A stretch of 64,000 bases of DNA from an uncultured Granulosicoccus sp. (GTDB taxonomy: Bacteria > Pseudomonadota > Gammaproteobacteria > Granulosicoccales > Granulosicoccaceae), in the NCBI GenBank assembly GCA_947495035.1, contig CANLXI010000030.1, positions 1 to 64,000 on the forward strand. The letters run 5' to 3'. Shown piece after piece: positions 34,609-44,075 of this stretch (position 1 is its first letter; the number at the start of each line of letters is the position of its first letter). A program made the translations under genes and the position numbers. A model generated the notes under the pieces. It worked only from the letters and a program-made list of their open reading frames with translations. It had not been told where the DNA came from and did no database searches.

Positions 34609-36714
34609 TCAGCTGCTGACAGCTTCGCCTTCTTCAACGGCTTTCATGCTCAGGCGAATACGGCCCTGCTTGTCCACTTCCAGAACCTTGACCTTGACAA
34701 CCTGCCCTTCGGACAGCTCGTCAGCGACGTTCTGCACACGCTGGTCAGAGATCTGAGAGATGTGTACCAGACCATCCTTGCCAGGCAGGATGTTGACGAA
34801 AGCACCGAAGTCCATGATCTTCTGTACACGGCCTTCGTAGATGGTGCCCACTTCGATGTCAGCGGTAATCAGTTCGATACGACGACGGGCTTCTTCACCC
34901 GCTGTACGATCGCTGGACGCGATCTTGATCAGGCCATCATCACCGATATCGATGGTTGCACCGGTCTCTTCAGTCAAGGCACGAATGACGGCCCCCCCCT
35001 TACCGATGACAGCAGCGATCTTCTCGGGATTGATCTTGATGGTGATGAAGCGTGGTGCATGCTCGGACAGATCGCCACGTGGCTCTGCCAGAACCTTGGC
35101 CATCTCACCCAGAATCCAGATTCGACCGCCTTTGGCCTGCTCCAGCGCCTTTTCCATGATCTCGCGAGTGATGCCCTGAATCTTGATGTCCATCTGCAAA
35201 GCAGTGACACCATCGGCAGAACCAGCCACCTTGAAGTCCATGTCGCCCAGATGATCTTCATCACCCAGGATGTCGGAGAGTACGGCATAACCGTCGTCTT
35301 CCTTGATGAGACCCATGGCAATACCGGCTACCGGTGCTTTCAAGGGAACACCCGCATCCATCAGAGCCAGAGAGGTACCACAGACCGATGCCATGGAGCT
35401 GGAACCATTGGACTCGGTGATTTCCGAAACAACTCGGATGGTGTACGGGAAATCCTCTTCGTCAGGCATGACCGCCTGAACGCCACGCTTGGCCAGTTTG
35501 CCATGCCCGATCTCACGTCGCTTGGGTGAACCGACAAAGCCGGTTTCGCCCACCGAGTACGGAGGAAAGTTGTAGTGCAGCATGAACGCCATGCGCGTCT
35601 CGCCGCTCAGCGCGTCGATGATCTGCGCGTCACGAGTGGTGCCCAGAGTCGCAGCAACGATCGCCTGTGTTTCACCACGAGTGAACACGGCTGAACCGTG
35701 AGTTCGTGGCAGAATACCGGTGTGAACTGAAATGGGACGAACGGTGTCAGTGGTACGACCGTCGATGCGTGGCTCACCCGCGATGATGCGAGAACGTACG
35801 ATGGATTTTTCCAGCTTGCTGAACGCATCCTTCACATCGCCGGCGCTGTAACCTTCTTCGCCCTCTGCAGCAGCCAGGGCTTCAACGACCTTTGCCTTGG
35901 CATCGGATACGGCATCCTGGCGCGCCATCTTGTCGGCGACCTGGTAGGCGGCGGTGAGATCGGCTCGAGCGGCCTCATCAACCTTCTGTGCCAGTGTGGC
36001 ATCGGCCTCCGGTGTCTGCCATTCCCAGGGAGTGGCATTCACATCGACGGCCAGGGCCTTGATGGCGGTAATGGCGGTTTGCATCTGGTCGTGACCGAAC
36101 ATGACCGCGTCCAGCATCACGGATTCGGACAGTTGATCGGCTTCGGACTCCACCATCAGAACCGCTGAGTCCGTTCCGGCAACCACGAGATCCAGCTGCG
36201 ATTCTTCCATTTGTGACACGGAAGGGTTCAGGACGTATTCACCGTCGATGTAACCCACCTTGGCAGCACCGATAGGACCGGCAAAAGGCATTCCTGAGCA
36301 GGCCAGGGCAGCCGAGGCACCCAGCAATGCCGGGATGTCAGCACTGATTTCGGGATCCAGAGACATGACGGTTGCGATGACCTGCACCTCGTTCATGAAC
36401 CCCTTGGGGAACAAGGGACGCAGTGGTCGATCGATGAGACGCGAAATCAGGGTTTCGGATTCGCTGGGGCGGCCTTCGCGCTTGAAAAAGCCACCGGGGA
36501 TCTTGCCCGCCGCGTAAGTCTTTTCCTGGTAGTTGATGGTCAGGGGAAAGAAGTTCTGACCGGGCTTGGCCTCTTTCCGGCCAACGGCAGTCACCAGCAC
36601 GACGGTATCGCCCATGCTGGCGACGATCGCGCAACTTGCCTGACGGGCAATTTCGCCGGTCTGCAAGGTAACGGTCTCGCTACCGAATTGAAAGGTTTTT
36701 GAATGTATGGTCAC
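34609..36714 (-). CDS. pnp: Polyribonucleotide nucleotidyltransferase (PNPase)
   Basis: The product has 701 residues. Two RNase PH domains are visible (first near SASCAIVASMGDTVVLVTAVG-like sequence at residues 25-50, second near AVFTRGETQAIVAATLGT), with the catalytic-site segment SDILGDEDHLGDMDFKVAG. C-terminal KH (IAAVIGKGGAVIRALTEETG) and S1 (GTIYEGRVQKIMDFGAFVNILPG) domains follow. It degrades RNA 3'-to-5' phosphorolytically and is part of the degradosome in many bacteria. Start is taken as GTG 36714 (AGGA 8 nt upstream, family-like N-terminus), not the upstream GTG at 36750. Downstream of rpsO with a hairpin in the leader. Confidence 0.96.
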   Translation of the reverse strand: MTIHSKTFQFGSETVTLQTGEIARQASCAIVASMGDTVVLVTAVGRKEAKPGQNFFPLTINYQEKTYAAGKIPGGFFKREGRPSESETLISRLIDRPLRPLFPKGFMNEVQVIATVMSLDPEISADIPALLGASAALACSGMPFAGPIGAAKVGYIDGEYVLNPSVSQMEESQLDLVVAGTDSAVLMVESEADQLSESVMLDAVMFGHDQMQTAITAIKALAVDVNATPWEWQTPEADATLAQKVDEAARADLTAAYQVADKMARQDAVSDAKAKVVEALAAAEGEEGYSAGDVKDAFSKLEKSIVRSRIIAGEPRIDGRTTDTVRPISVHTGILPRTHGSAVFTRGETQAIVAATLGTTRDAQIIDALSGETRMAFMLHYNFPPYSVGETGFVGSPKRREIGHGKLAKRGVQAVMPDEEDFPYTIRVVSEITESNGSSSMASVCGTSLALMDAGVPLKAPVAGIAMGLIKEDDGYAVLSDILGDEDHLGDMDFKVAGSADGVTALQMDIKIQGITREIMEKALEQAKGGRIWILGEMAKVLAEPRGDLSEHAPRFITIKINPEKIAAVIGKGGAVIRALTEETGATIDIGDDGLIKIASSDRTAGEEARRRIELITADIEVGTIYEGRVQKIMDFGAFVNILPGKDGLVHISQISDQRVQNVADELSEGQVVKVKVLEVDKQGRIRLSMKAVEEGEAVSS

Positions 36715-36737
36715 AAAGTGTTCCTGAGAAGGTAAGC

Positions 36738-36756
36738 GGCCTCGGGTCACGAGGCC
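36738..36756 (-). other. Hairpin in pnp leader
   Basis: GGCCTCG (36738-36744) and CGAGGCC (36750-36756) form a perfect 7-bp stem with a 5-nt loop, 24 nt upstream of the pnp GTG start. In E. coli a leader duplex before pnp is cut by RNase III and mediates PNPase autocontrol; this hairpin sits in the equivalent place. Confidence 0.6.
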
Positions 36757-36822
36757 TCGTTACACTGCCACCAGATGGTTATGCTGCCAGCTGATGGGAT
36801 GGACTCCTTTGGAGAGCCGCCC

Positions 36823-37095
36823 TTAGCGGCGCAGACCCAGGCGTTTGATCAGATTCTGGTAACGGCTGGCATCTTTGCGGTGCAGGTAATCGAGCAGTTT
36901 ACGACGCTGATTTACCATTCTCAGCAGGCCACGACGCGAATGATGGTCGTGCTTGTGTTCCTTGAAGTGTTCAGTCAGATGAGAAATTCGCGCAGACAGC
37001 AATGCTACTTGTACTTCTGGTGACCCTGTGTCCGTAGAGTCGGTCTGGTGTTCTTTGACGATTTCCGCTTTTTGTTCAGCGCTTAGGCAAGACAT
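36823..37095 (-). CDS. rpsO: 30S ribosomal protein S15
   Basis: The product is 90 residues, matching the usual 89-residue S15. Family segments include DTGSPEVQVALLSARISHLTEH and HHSRRGLLRMVNQRRKLLDYL, ending in IKRLGLRR. It binds the 16S rRNA three-way junction and helps assemble the platform of the 30S subunit. The ATG at 37095 fits the family start; the frame is open for 18 further codons upstream without conservation. It lies between truB (84 bp) and pnp (108 bp), the order seen in E. coli. Confidence 0.97.
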   Translation of the reverse strand: MSCLSAEQKAEIVKEHQTDSTDTGSPEVQVALLSARISHLTEHFKEHKHDHHSRRGLLRMVNQRRKLLDYLHRKDASRYQNLIKRLGLRR

Positions 37096-37179
37096 GTTGA
37101 GGTAATACTCCAGTACGATTTGATGTATGTGTTGTTCATCCGCCGTCAAAAACGGCTGATAACCCGATATTGTACCATT

Positions 37180-38256
37180 TCAGTCCCATTGAAGGACCCG
37201 GCGAGGTGCAACCAGTTCGCCAGTTTCATGCAATTCTCCCAGTCCAGCCAGTCGACCGGTGGCGTCATAGACTCGACACGGCAGCGTTGCTGCGCCTTCT
37301 CCCGACTCTCCCGTGACGGAAGGCCCCTCTGTCGAACCTGAACTCACATCGCATGTTGCAGCGGCGCTCGATGACATGGCACCGGCAGCTCTGTCCGACG
37401 TGGGGTCGACCTCAAGACGTCGGCATGGTGCTGACTGGCCACGCTGGAAGGTTGCCAGCCCGGCTTCGTCCAGCCTGACGCCACGTAAATGGGCCAGTCC
37501 GGCATCCAGCGGCAACAGCAGTGCATCCAGGGCTGCCAGATGATCTGTGTCCTGCCCTCGGTCGGATTCGTTCTGTGGCGCTGCCATCCTTTCCAGCACC
37601 TCAAGACTCGTCATGGCCTCTCGTTGAAACGGGGAAACGAACGTTCGTCGCAATTGGGCGACATGCGCCCCACAACCGATGGCTTCGCCTATATCGGTCA
37701 CCAATGATCGAATATAAGTCCCCTTCGAACAACGTACCGCGAGTCGTGCGCTTGTTCCCGAAAAAGACAGGACTTGCAGATCGTGAATGACGACCGAGCG
37801 CGCTGGTCTGTCCACCTCCTTGCCTTCACGCGCCAGCTTGTAGAGCCGCTGACCATCGATCTTGATGGCAGACACCATGGGTGGAACCTGTTGCTGGGGA
37901 CCGCGAAAACGATGACAGATTTCCGTAAAGGATTCGAGGGTCAACCAGTCGGGAACCGGACGCTGCTCCAGCACCTCCCCGTCGGCATCGGCCGAATTGG
38001 TGGTGACACCCAGTCGCATGGTGGTCTCATAGCCCTTGTCGGCATCCAGCAGAAAGGCGCTGAGCTTGGTTGCCTCGCCGAAGCAGACCGGCAACATGCC
38101 GGTCGCCAGCGGGTCCAGGCTGCCGGTGTGACCGGCCTTTCTGGCTCCAAACAGGCGCTTGGCTCGTTGCAAGGCATGGTTGGAGCTTCCGCCAGAGGGT
38201 TTATCAAGCAACAGAATGCCATGAACCGCTCGGCCCTTGCGATTTCGACGACTCAA
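37180..38256 (-). CDS. truB: tRNA pseudouridine(55) synthase with insertion in C-terminal domain
   Basis: The product has 358 residues, longer than the E. coli enzyme (314). The catalytic Asp48 is in HTGSLDPLATG; other family blocks are GILLLDKPSGGSSN, QQVPPMVSAIKIDGQRLYKLAR and CSKGTYIRSLVTDIGEAIG. The start is TTG (38256), giving MSRRNRKGRAVHG, which lines up with MSRPRRRGRDING of E. coli; no in-frame ATG fits. Residues about 282-326, inside the PUA-like C-terminal domain, are a Ser/Gly/Ala/Thr-rich insertion. It makes the T-loop pseudouridine in tRNA. Confidence 0.93.
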   Translation of the reverse strand: MSRRNRKGRAVHGILLLDKPSGGSSNHALQRAKRLFGARKAGHTGSLDPLATGMLPVCFGEATKLSAFLLDADKGYETTMRLGVTTNSADADGEVLEQRPVPDWLTLESFTEICHRFRGPQQQVPPMVSAIKIDGQRLYKLAREGKEVDRPARSVVIHDLQVLSFSGTSARLAVRCSKGTYIRSLVTDIGEAIGCGAHVAQLRRTFVSPFQREAMTSLEVLERMAAPQNESDRGQDTDHLAALDALLLPLDAGLAHLRGVRLDEAGLATFQRGQSAPCRRLEVDPTSDRAAGAMSSSAAATCDVSSGSTEGPSVTGESGEGAATLPCRVYDATGRLAGLGELHETGELVAPRRVLQWD

Positions 38257-38326
38257 GATGGTATGTCCGATTGAAGCGACGGGGAGGAAAGCGGACGGCG
38301 GCAGCAGGCCGCCATCCGCTCAGGAA

Positions 38327-38740
38327 TCAGTCCCGGGCAGCCGGAGATTCGTCAGCAGTGCCTTCACCGGACTCATCGTCAGCGGTGGTGTTGCTGGCAA
38401 CAGCGTCGGCAATCAGGGCCGACATCATCGCACCGCGTTCAGCCGAGTCATCATAGAAAAAACGCAGCTGCGGTACGGAACGGGTATTCATCTGGCGCGC
38501 CAGTTGACGACGCAGAAAGCCGGATGCACGCTCCAGTGCCTCCTGGGTTTCCTTGTGCTCACCAGAGTCCAGCAGGGAATAATAGACTTTCGCCACAGAG
38601 AGGTCCCGCGAAACCTCGACCGACGCCAGTGTCAGCATCGGCGAGATCCGCGGATCACGCAACTCGGTCCGGATCAGACCTGCCAGCTCACGCTGGATGA
38701 AGTCGGCAACCCGGTGGCTTCTTGGATAATCGCTGGTCAC
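38327..38740 (-). CDS. rbfA: Ribosome-binding factor A
   Basis: The product is 137 residues. The RbfA KH-type fold is marked by RSHRVADFIQRELAGLIRTELRDPRI and TLASVEVSRDLSVAKVYYS, with the C-terminal block RSVPQLRFFYDDSAERG. It assists late maturation of the 16S 5' end and cold adaptation. Start is GTG at 38740 and overlaps the infB stop (GTGA), a coupled pair. An acidic tail (SGEGTADESPAARD) follows the conserved core. Confidence 0.94.
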   Translation of the reverse strand: MTSDYPRSHRVADFIQRELAGLIRTELRDPRISPMLTLASVEVSRDLSVAKVYYSLLDSGEHKETQEALERASGFLRRQLARQMNTRSVPQLRFFYDDSAERGAMMSALIADAVASNTTADDESGEGTADESPAARD

Positions 38741-41700
38741 AGTGTACGAGCTACCTCGGTACGCTCGAACACCTCGATCAGGTCACCCGGTCGGACGTCG
38801 GTGTAGTTCTTCACACCGATACCACATTCGGTACCCATACGCACTTCCTTGACGTCATCCTTGAAGCGACGCAGAGATTCCAGCTCGCCTTCGAAGATCA
38901 CGACATTGTCGCGCAGAACCCGGATGGGTTCGTCCTTGCGCACAACCCCGTCAACCACCATGCAACCGGCAATCTGACCGAACTTGGGCGAGGTGAATAC
39001 CTCTCCGACTTCCGCGTTGCCGATGATGCGTTCGCGAACTTCCGGCGCCAGCAGACCACCGGCCAGCTGCTTGGCCAGATCGATCAGCTCGTAGATCACG
39101 CTGTAATAGCGCAGATCGGTTTCCTGCTCCTGCACGATTCGACGGGCCGCACCATCGGCGCGTACGTTGAATCCGACCAGAATGGCATTGGAGGCAGAAG
39201 CCAGATTTGCATCGGACTCGTTGATGCCACCGACGCCACCACCCACGACTCTGACTTCGACTTCGTCGGTGCTGAGCTTCTCGAGTGCGTCCCGAATGGC
39301 TTCGAAACTCCCCTTCACATCGGCCTTGACGACAAAATTGACGACCGGCACGGTGCCCTTGATCTGCGAGAACACATCTTCCATTCGAGCGGGTCGACGT
39401 TCGGCCAGTCGAGCATCACGCTGCTTGCCATGGCGCAACTCGGCCAGTTCCCGTGCGCTCTTCTCGTCGGCTGCCACCAGCATTTCGTCACCGGCATTCG
39501 GCGTGGCTGACAGACCAAGCACCTGTACGGGCGTCGATGGACCGGCTTCTTCAACAGCCTGACCGTTTTCGTCGAACATGGCGCGAACACGACCAGTCAC
39601 CTGGCCGCAGATGAAGCTGTCACCACGCTTGAGCGTACCTTCCTGTACCAGGATCGTGGCAACAGGCCCCTTGCCCTTGTCCAATGAGGCTTCGATGACC
39701 GTACCCGCAGCATTGCCCTCGGGTACCGCTTCCAGTTCGAGCACTTCTGCCTGCAGAATCAGCGCTTCCAGCAGAGTGTCCACACCTTGACCGGTCAGTG
39801 CCGAGATAGGTACGAACTGCGTATCGCCGCCCCATTCCTCGGAAATGACGTCGTGCTGTGCCAGTTCATTGCGCACACGCTCCGGATCAACACCTTCCTT
39901 GTCCATCTTGTTGATGGCGATGATCAACGGCACATTTGCCGCTCGCGCATGTTGAATACCTTCCACCGTCTGCGGCATGACGCCATCGTCGGCAGCCACC
40001 ACCAGCACCACGATATCCGTAGCCTGAGCACCACGTGCCCGCATCGAGGTAAACGCGGCGTGACCCGGAGTGTCGAGGAAGGTGATGTCACCGTTCTCGG
40101 TATGAGTCTGGTAGGCACCAATGTGCTGCGTGATTCCACCGGCTTCGCCAGAGGCAACCCGTGCACGTCGGATGTAATCGAGCAGCGAAGTCTTGCCGTG
40201 ATCGACATGACCCATGATCGTGACAACCGGCGGTCTCGGCACGGCATCGCCGTCGCGCTCACCGGCAACCAGTGCTGCCAGAGCTGCTTCAACGTCATCC
40301 GCACTCATCGGATTGGCTTTGTGACCCATCTCCTCGACCACCAGAATGGCCGTATCCTGATCCAGAAGCTGGTTGATGGTGGCCATGACGCCCATGGTCA
40401 TCATCGCCTTGATGACCTCGGCAGCCTTGACGGCCATCTTGTTGGCCAGCTCGGCAACCGTGATGGTTTCAGGCACATCGACGTCACGCACGACAGGTGT
40501 CGTCGGCCGCTCGAAGGCATGCTTGGCCTCGAAGTTACTGGGCAGAGCTCGACGCCCACCCTTGCCACCCTTGCGGCGACCGGATTTTCCCTTGGCAACA
40601 TGCAGCTGGTTGCGGCCATAACGCGTATCGCCACCACCGCTGCTCTTGCCACGGCCCTTGCCTTTCGGCTTGTCTGCGCCACGTGCATTGCCACGATCAT
40701 TGCTGCTGGCGGCCTGCTGGGCTTCCATCGCGGCACGGCGCTGCAACTCGGCAGCCACACGTTCCTGCTCCTTGCGCTCACGTTCACGCTTGGAGTTTTC
40801 GTCCGCTTCCTGACGCCGTGCCGCCGCTGCCTGCTTTTCAGCCATGCGCTCTGCAGCAGCTCGCGCAGCCGTCTCGGCTTCAAGGCGCTTGGCGGCCTCG
40901 CGTGCCTTGCGCGCCTTGTCTGCCGGAGAAAGCTGCTCTTCGGGCACCTTGGCAGATGGCGCTGATTCCGAGCCTTCCGCCTGTGCTGCTGCGGCTACTG
41001 CCGCTGCCGCCTGAGCTTCTGCCTGGCGGACGGCCTCGGCAGCTGCATCGGCAGCTGCATCGGCAGCCGACAATTTCGGCTTGCTCGCAGCCTCACTGGC
41101 CTGACTCGCCGCCTTGGCAGCCTGCGCAGCAACCTGCGCTGCCACCTGCTCGGCAGCTGCAGCCGCATCCGCTGCACTATCGCCAGCAGCTGCCGGCTTG
41201 TCCGCTTCGACCGCCGGCTCTTCTGCCGCAGCAGCAGTATCATCTGCCGCCGGTTCGGCTTCAGCCGGTGCCTCAGGGGCCTCGGCGTCGCCAGCATCAC
41301 TCACGGCAACTGCATCTGCATCATTCCGTGCTGCTGATTCGATCTCGGCTGCCGGTGTGTCCACAGCCGGCGCATCGCTCTCGTTGACCGACTCATTCAC
41401 AGGAGATTCGATGACTTCGTCAGCGCTTGGCTTGCTCACAGTCTCATCAGCCGATTCTTCACCGCCCGGCCGCACGTAGGTCCGACGAGCACGCACCTCG
41501 ACGTTGACCTTCTTGCGACCCGAAGGATCGGTCTTCAACTCACTGACGCGCTTGCGCTTGAGCGTGATTCTCTTGCTCGCGCCGCCACCTGCCGAACTCC
41601 CGCGAGATTCACGCAGATGAGTCAGCAGGGTCAGCTTCTCCGAATCGGAGATCATGTCGTTTTCGCCCGTCTTGGCGATACCCGCATCACCGAGCTGCAC

Positions 41701-41763
41701 CAGCAGCTTGTCCACTGGCGTACCAACGACTTGCGCGAGCTGTTTTACTGTAACTTCAGCCAT
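38737..41763 (-). CDS. infB: Translation initiation factor IF-2
   Basis: The product has 1008 residues, longer than E. coli IF-2 (890) because of an extended Ala/Glu-rich linker. The N-terminal IF2_N domain is at 1-50; a basic region with GRGKSSGGGDTRYGRNQLHVAKGKSG-like sequence precedes a second IF2_N domain near 420. The G domain starts near residue 515 with GHVDHGKT, then DTPGHAAF and NKMD. C-terminal beta-barrel domains end with the fMet-tRNA-binding C2 domain. It is essential for initiator tRNA placement. It lies between nusA (45 bp) and rbfA (overlap). Confidence 0.97.
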   Translation of the reverse strand: MAEVTVKQLAQVVGTPVDKLLVQLGDAGIAKTGENDMISDSEKLTLLTHLRESRGSSAGGGASKRITLKRKRVSELKTDPSGRKKVNVEVRARRTYVRPGGEESADETVSKPSADEVIESPVNESVNESDAPAVDTPAAEIESAARNDADAVAVSDAGDAEAPEAPAEAEPAADDTAAAAEEPAVEADKPAAAGDSAADAAAAAEQVAAQVAAQAAKAASQASEAASKPKLSAADAAADAAAEAVRQAEAQAAAAVAAAAQAEGSESAPSAKVPEEQLSPADKARKAREAAKRLEAETAARAAAERMAEKQAAAARRQEADENSKRERERKEQERVAAELQRRAAMEAQQAASSNDRGNARGADKPKGKGRGKSSGGGDTRYGRNQLHVAKGKSGRRKGGKGGRRALPSNFEAKHAFERPTTPVVRDVDVPETITVAELANKMAVKAAEVIKAMMTMGVMATINQLLDQDTAILVVEEMGHKANPMSADDVEAALAALVAGERDGDAVPRPPVVTIMGHVDHGKTSLLDYIRRARVASGEAGGITQHIGAYQTHTENGDITFLDTPGHAAFTSMRARGAQATDIVVLVVAADDGVMPQTVEGIQHARAANVPLIIAINKMDKEGVDPERVRNELAQHDVISEEWGGDTQFVPISALTGQGVDTLLEALILQAEVLELEAVPEGNAAGTVIEASLDKGKGPVATILVQEGTLKRGDSFICGQVTGRVRAMFDENGQAVEEAGPSTPVQVLGLSATPNAGDEMLVAADEKSARELAELRHGKQRDARLAERRPARMEDVFSQIKGTVPVVNFVVKADVKGSFEAIRDALEKLSTDEVEVRVVGGGVGGINESDANLASASNAILVGFNVRADGAARRIVQEQETDLRYYSVIYELIDLAKQLAGGLLAPEVRERIIGNAEVGEVFTSPKFGQIAGCMVVDGVVRKDEPIRVLRDNVVIFEGELESLRRFKDDVKEVRMGTECGIGVKNYTDVRPGDLIEVFERTEVARTL

Positions 41764-41808
41764 AGCTTCTCTTGTATGTTCCCCGTACGACCGGTTGCCC
41801 GGGAGGTA

Positions 41809-43335
41809 CTACTTGCCTGCTTCTGCCGCTGCCTGTTCTTCTGCCTCGGCATCGGCAAACCAGCTCTCACGTGCTTTCATGATCAGGGTGCCGGCAAGCT
41901 CTTCATCCATTCCCTGCACAACCATCAGGTCGTCGACCGACTGATCGGCCAGATCATCAATTGTCAAAATCTCATGAGCGGCCATTTCCAGGGCCAGCTC
42001 TTCGTTCATGCCTTCCATCGCGACCAGCTCGGCTGATGGCGTATTGCCACCCAGCTTTTCTTCCGTCGCGATCGCCTTGGTCAGCAGTGCATCCTGAGCG
42101 CGGCTTCGCAATTCGTCAACGATCTCTTCCTCGAACTCGTCGATATCGAGAAGCTCTTCTCGTGGTACGTAGGCCACTTCCTCTACGGTCGTGAACCCTT
42201 CCTGTACCAGTATCAGCGCCACTTCCTCATCGACATCCAGCTGATCGACGAACACCTGCAGTGTCGCCTTGGATTCTTCTTCGCTCTTTTCCTCGGCTGC
42301 CGACTCGTCCATGACATTCAGCGTCCAGCCGGTGAGCTCCGAGGCCAGGCGGACATTCTGCCCGCCACGACCGATGGCCAGCGACAGTTTGTCACTTTCC
42401 ACGGCAATGTCCATGCTGCCCTTGTCTTCGTCCACCACGATACCCTTGACTTCGGCTGGCGCCATGGCGTTGATCACGAACTGGGCCGGATTCTCGTTAT
42501 GGAGAATGATATCGATCCGTTCTCCTGCCAGTTCGTTGGATACCGTCTGTACCCGTGAACCACGCATACCGACGCAGGCACCCACCGGGTCCAGCCGCGG
42601 ATCGAGTGATGACACGGCAATCTTGGCGCGTGCACTGGGGTCGCGAGCCGCACCGTTGATGACGATGACGCCCTGGCCGACTTCCGGTACTTCCAGCTTG
42701 AACAGTTCGATCAGGAATTCCGGCGCTGTGCGCGTGACAAACAACTGTGGACCACGAGGCTCGCTGCGCACCTCACGAAGATAACCTCGCAGACGATCAC
42801 CCGGACGAACGGCTTCTCGTGGAATCATGTCCTCACGGGATATATAGGCTTCGGCGTTACTTCCCAAGTCCAGATAGACACCACCGCGCTCGAGGCGCTT
42901 GACGATACCCATGACCAGTTCGCCGACACGGCTGCGATAGGCATCCACCACGCGCTCGCGCTCTGCCTCGCGCACCTTCTGCACAATGACCTGCTTGGCT
43001 GTCTGGGCAGCGATACGGCCGAAGTCGACCGACTCGATTTCCTCTTCGACAAAACCGCCGATTTCCAATTCGGGCGCATCATATTGCGCCGCAGACAAGG
43101 TGATTTGCCGCAGAGGAAACTCCATCTCTGCATCGTCGGCGACAACCTCCCAGCAACGATAGGTCTTGTAGTCACCGGTGGCCCGGTCTATGGCAACACG
43201 CACTTCGATATCACCGCCATGACGCTTGCGGGTAGCCGATGCCAGCGCTGCTTCGAGCGCCTCGAAAATGATGCCTTCATCAACGCCTTTCTCATTGGAA
43301 ACGGCGTCAACAACGAGCAGGATATCTTTACTCAT
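41809..43335 (-). CDS. nusA: Transcription termination/antitermination factor NusA
   Basis: The product has 508 residues. The N-terminal RNA polymerase-binding domain (1-125) is followed by S1 (RGGVYLDLGSNAEAYISREDM) and KH1/KH2 (DPVGACVGMRGSRVQTVSNEL; LAIGRGGQNVRLASELTGW). Two C-terminal acidic repeats follow (DEEVALILVQEGFTTVEEVAYVP; MNEELALEMAAHEILTIDDLADQ), typical of gammaproteobacterial NusA. It modulates pausing, termination and antitermination. It lies 93 bp after rimP; NusA-dependent autocontrol through the operon leader is known in E. coli. Confidence 0.97.
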   Translation of the reverse strand: MSKDILLVVDAVSNEKGVDEGIIFEALEAALASATRKRHGGDIEVRVAIDRATGDYKTYRCWEVVADDAEMEFPLRQITLSAAQYDAPELEIGGFVEEEIESVDFGRIAAQTAKQVIVQKVREAERERVVDAYRSRVGELVMGIVKRLERGGVYLDLGSNAEAYISREDMIPREAVRPGDRLRGYLREVRSEPRGPQLFVTRTAPEFLIELFKLEVPEVGQGVIVINGAARDPSARAKIAVSSLDPRLDPVGACVGMRGSRVQTVSNELAGERIDIILHNENPAQFVINAMAPAEVKGIVVDEDKGSMDIAVESDKLSLAIGRGGQNVRLASELTGWTLNVMDESAAEEKSEEESKATLQVFVDQLDVDEEVALILVQEGFTTVEEVAYVPREELLDIDEFEEEIVDELRSRAQDALLTKAIATEEKLGGNTPSAELVAMEGMNEELALEMAAHEILTIDDLADQSVDDLMVVQGMDEELAGTLIMKARESWFADAEAEEQAAAEAGK

Positions 43336-43428
43336 CTCAACTGAGCCTCAATACGGAAGAACACACAGATGCGCTCCTGATTAACGTTCGTGCCAGCTTT
43401 TGGAAAGCCCTGTTCACAGCCGGACTCA

Positions 43429-43887
43429 TCATGTCAAACGCCCGATGATGTGAGCCTGCTCGACATCGGAGATGGTGAGATCATAGTCGATGCCATCGAC
43501 TTCGACCGTTGCCACACCCTCCTGAACAGCTACCAGCGCCCCCTTGAAGTTGCGTCTACCACCGACGCCATCGGACAGCCGCACCTTGACGGTCTCACCG
43601 ATCTGCGCAGCGAAATGCGCCTCGGTGAACAATGGACGATCGATTCCGGGGGAAGAAACTTCCAGTAGATAGGCACTCTTGATGGTATCTTCAACATCCA
43701 GAACCGCATTCAGCTGACGGCTGACCGCCGCACAGTCTTCCATGACAATGCCTTCTGGCTTGTCGATGTAGACACGCAAGGTCACACCATTTTCCGCCTG
43801 CCCGAATTCAGCGCCCACAAGCTCGTACCCGAGCCCGGTAACGACCGGTTCGACCACTTCAACTACTTGTGTACTGGCTCGTTGCAT
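43429..43887 (-). CDS. rimP: Ribosome maturation factor RimP
   Basis: The product is 152 residues, the usual size. The N-terminal domain has EPVVTGLGYELVGAEF and LRVYIDKPEGIVMEDCAAVSRQLNAVLD; the stretch YLLEVSSPGIDRPLFTEAHF is diagnostic. The C-terminal SH3-like domain has RRNFKGALVAVQEGVATVEVDG. It helps assemble the 30S subunit. It is the first gene of the rimP-nusA-infB-rbfA-truB-rpsO-pnp operon and is preceded by a leader with an intrinsic terminator. Confidence 0.96.
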   Translation of the reverse strand: MQRASTQVVEVVEPVVTGLGYELVGAEFGQAENGVTLRVYIDKPEGIVMEDCAAVSRQLNAVLDVEDTIKSAYLLEVSSPGIDRPLFTEAHFAAQIGETVKVRLSDGVGGRRNFKGALVAVQEGVATVEVDGIDYDLTISDVEQAHIIGRLT

Positions 43888-43925
43888 GCCTGAAGATTCC
43901 GCCTGAACTGTGAATACTGACCAAT

Positions 43926-43949
43926 GAAAAAGGCTCCCTGGGGAGCCTC
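43926..43949 (-). terminator. Premature terminator (attenuator) in the rimP leader
   Basis: In the minus sense AGGCTCCC and GGGAGCCT (43931-43948) form a stem directly followed by T5, only about 40 nt before the rimP ATG and on the same strand. As no gene lies just upstream on that strand, this looks like an attenuator, the same position as the known rimP-leader terminators of other Proteobacteria. Confidence 0.75.
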
Positions 43950-43975
43950 TATGTAAACCTGTTAGATGACTGACT

Positions 43976-44075
43976 CGGCAGGCAAACAGCCCCTGCCGGC
44001 TTGAGTAACGCTACTAGTGGTCAATGCCGAGGCATTCACGCAGGGAGTTCGTTACCAGCAATTGTCGGAATCATA
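43976..44075 (-). promoter_or_regulatory. rimP operon promoter candidate and leader hairpin; remainder of 328-bp gap
   Basis: An extended -10-like TGGTATGAT (hexamer at 44075-44070, minus sense) could start a leader of about 175 nt before rimP; the -35 is weak. Within this leader CGGCAGG (43976-43982) and CCTGCCG (43992-43998) form a 7-bp stem upstream of the attenuator. I looked for a tRNA in 43888-44215, since tRNA genes often precede rimP, and found none. Confidence 0.5.
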
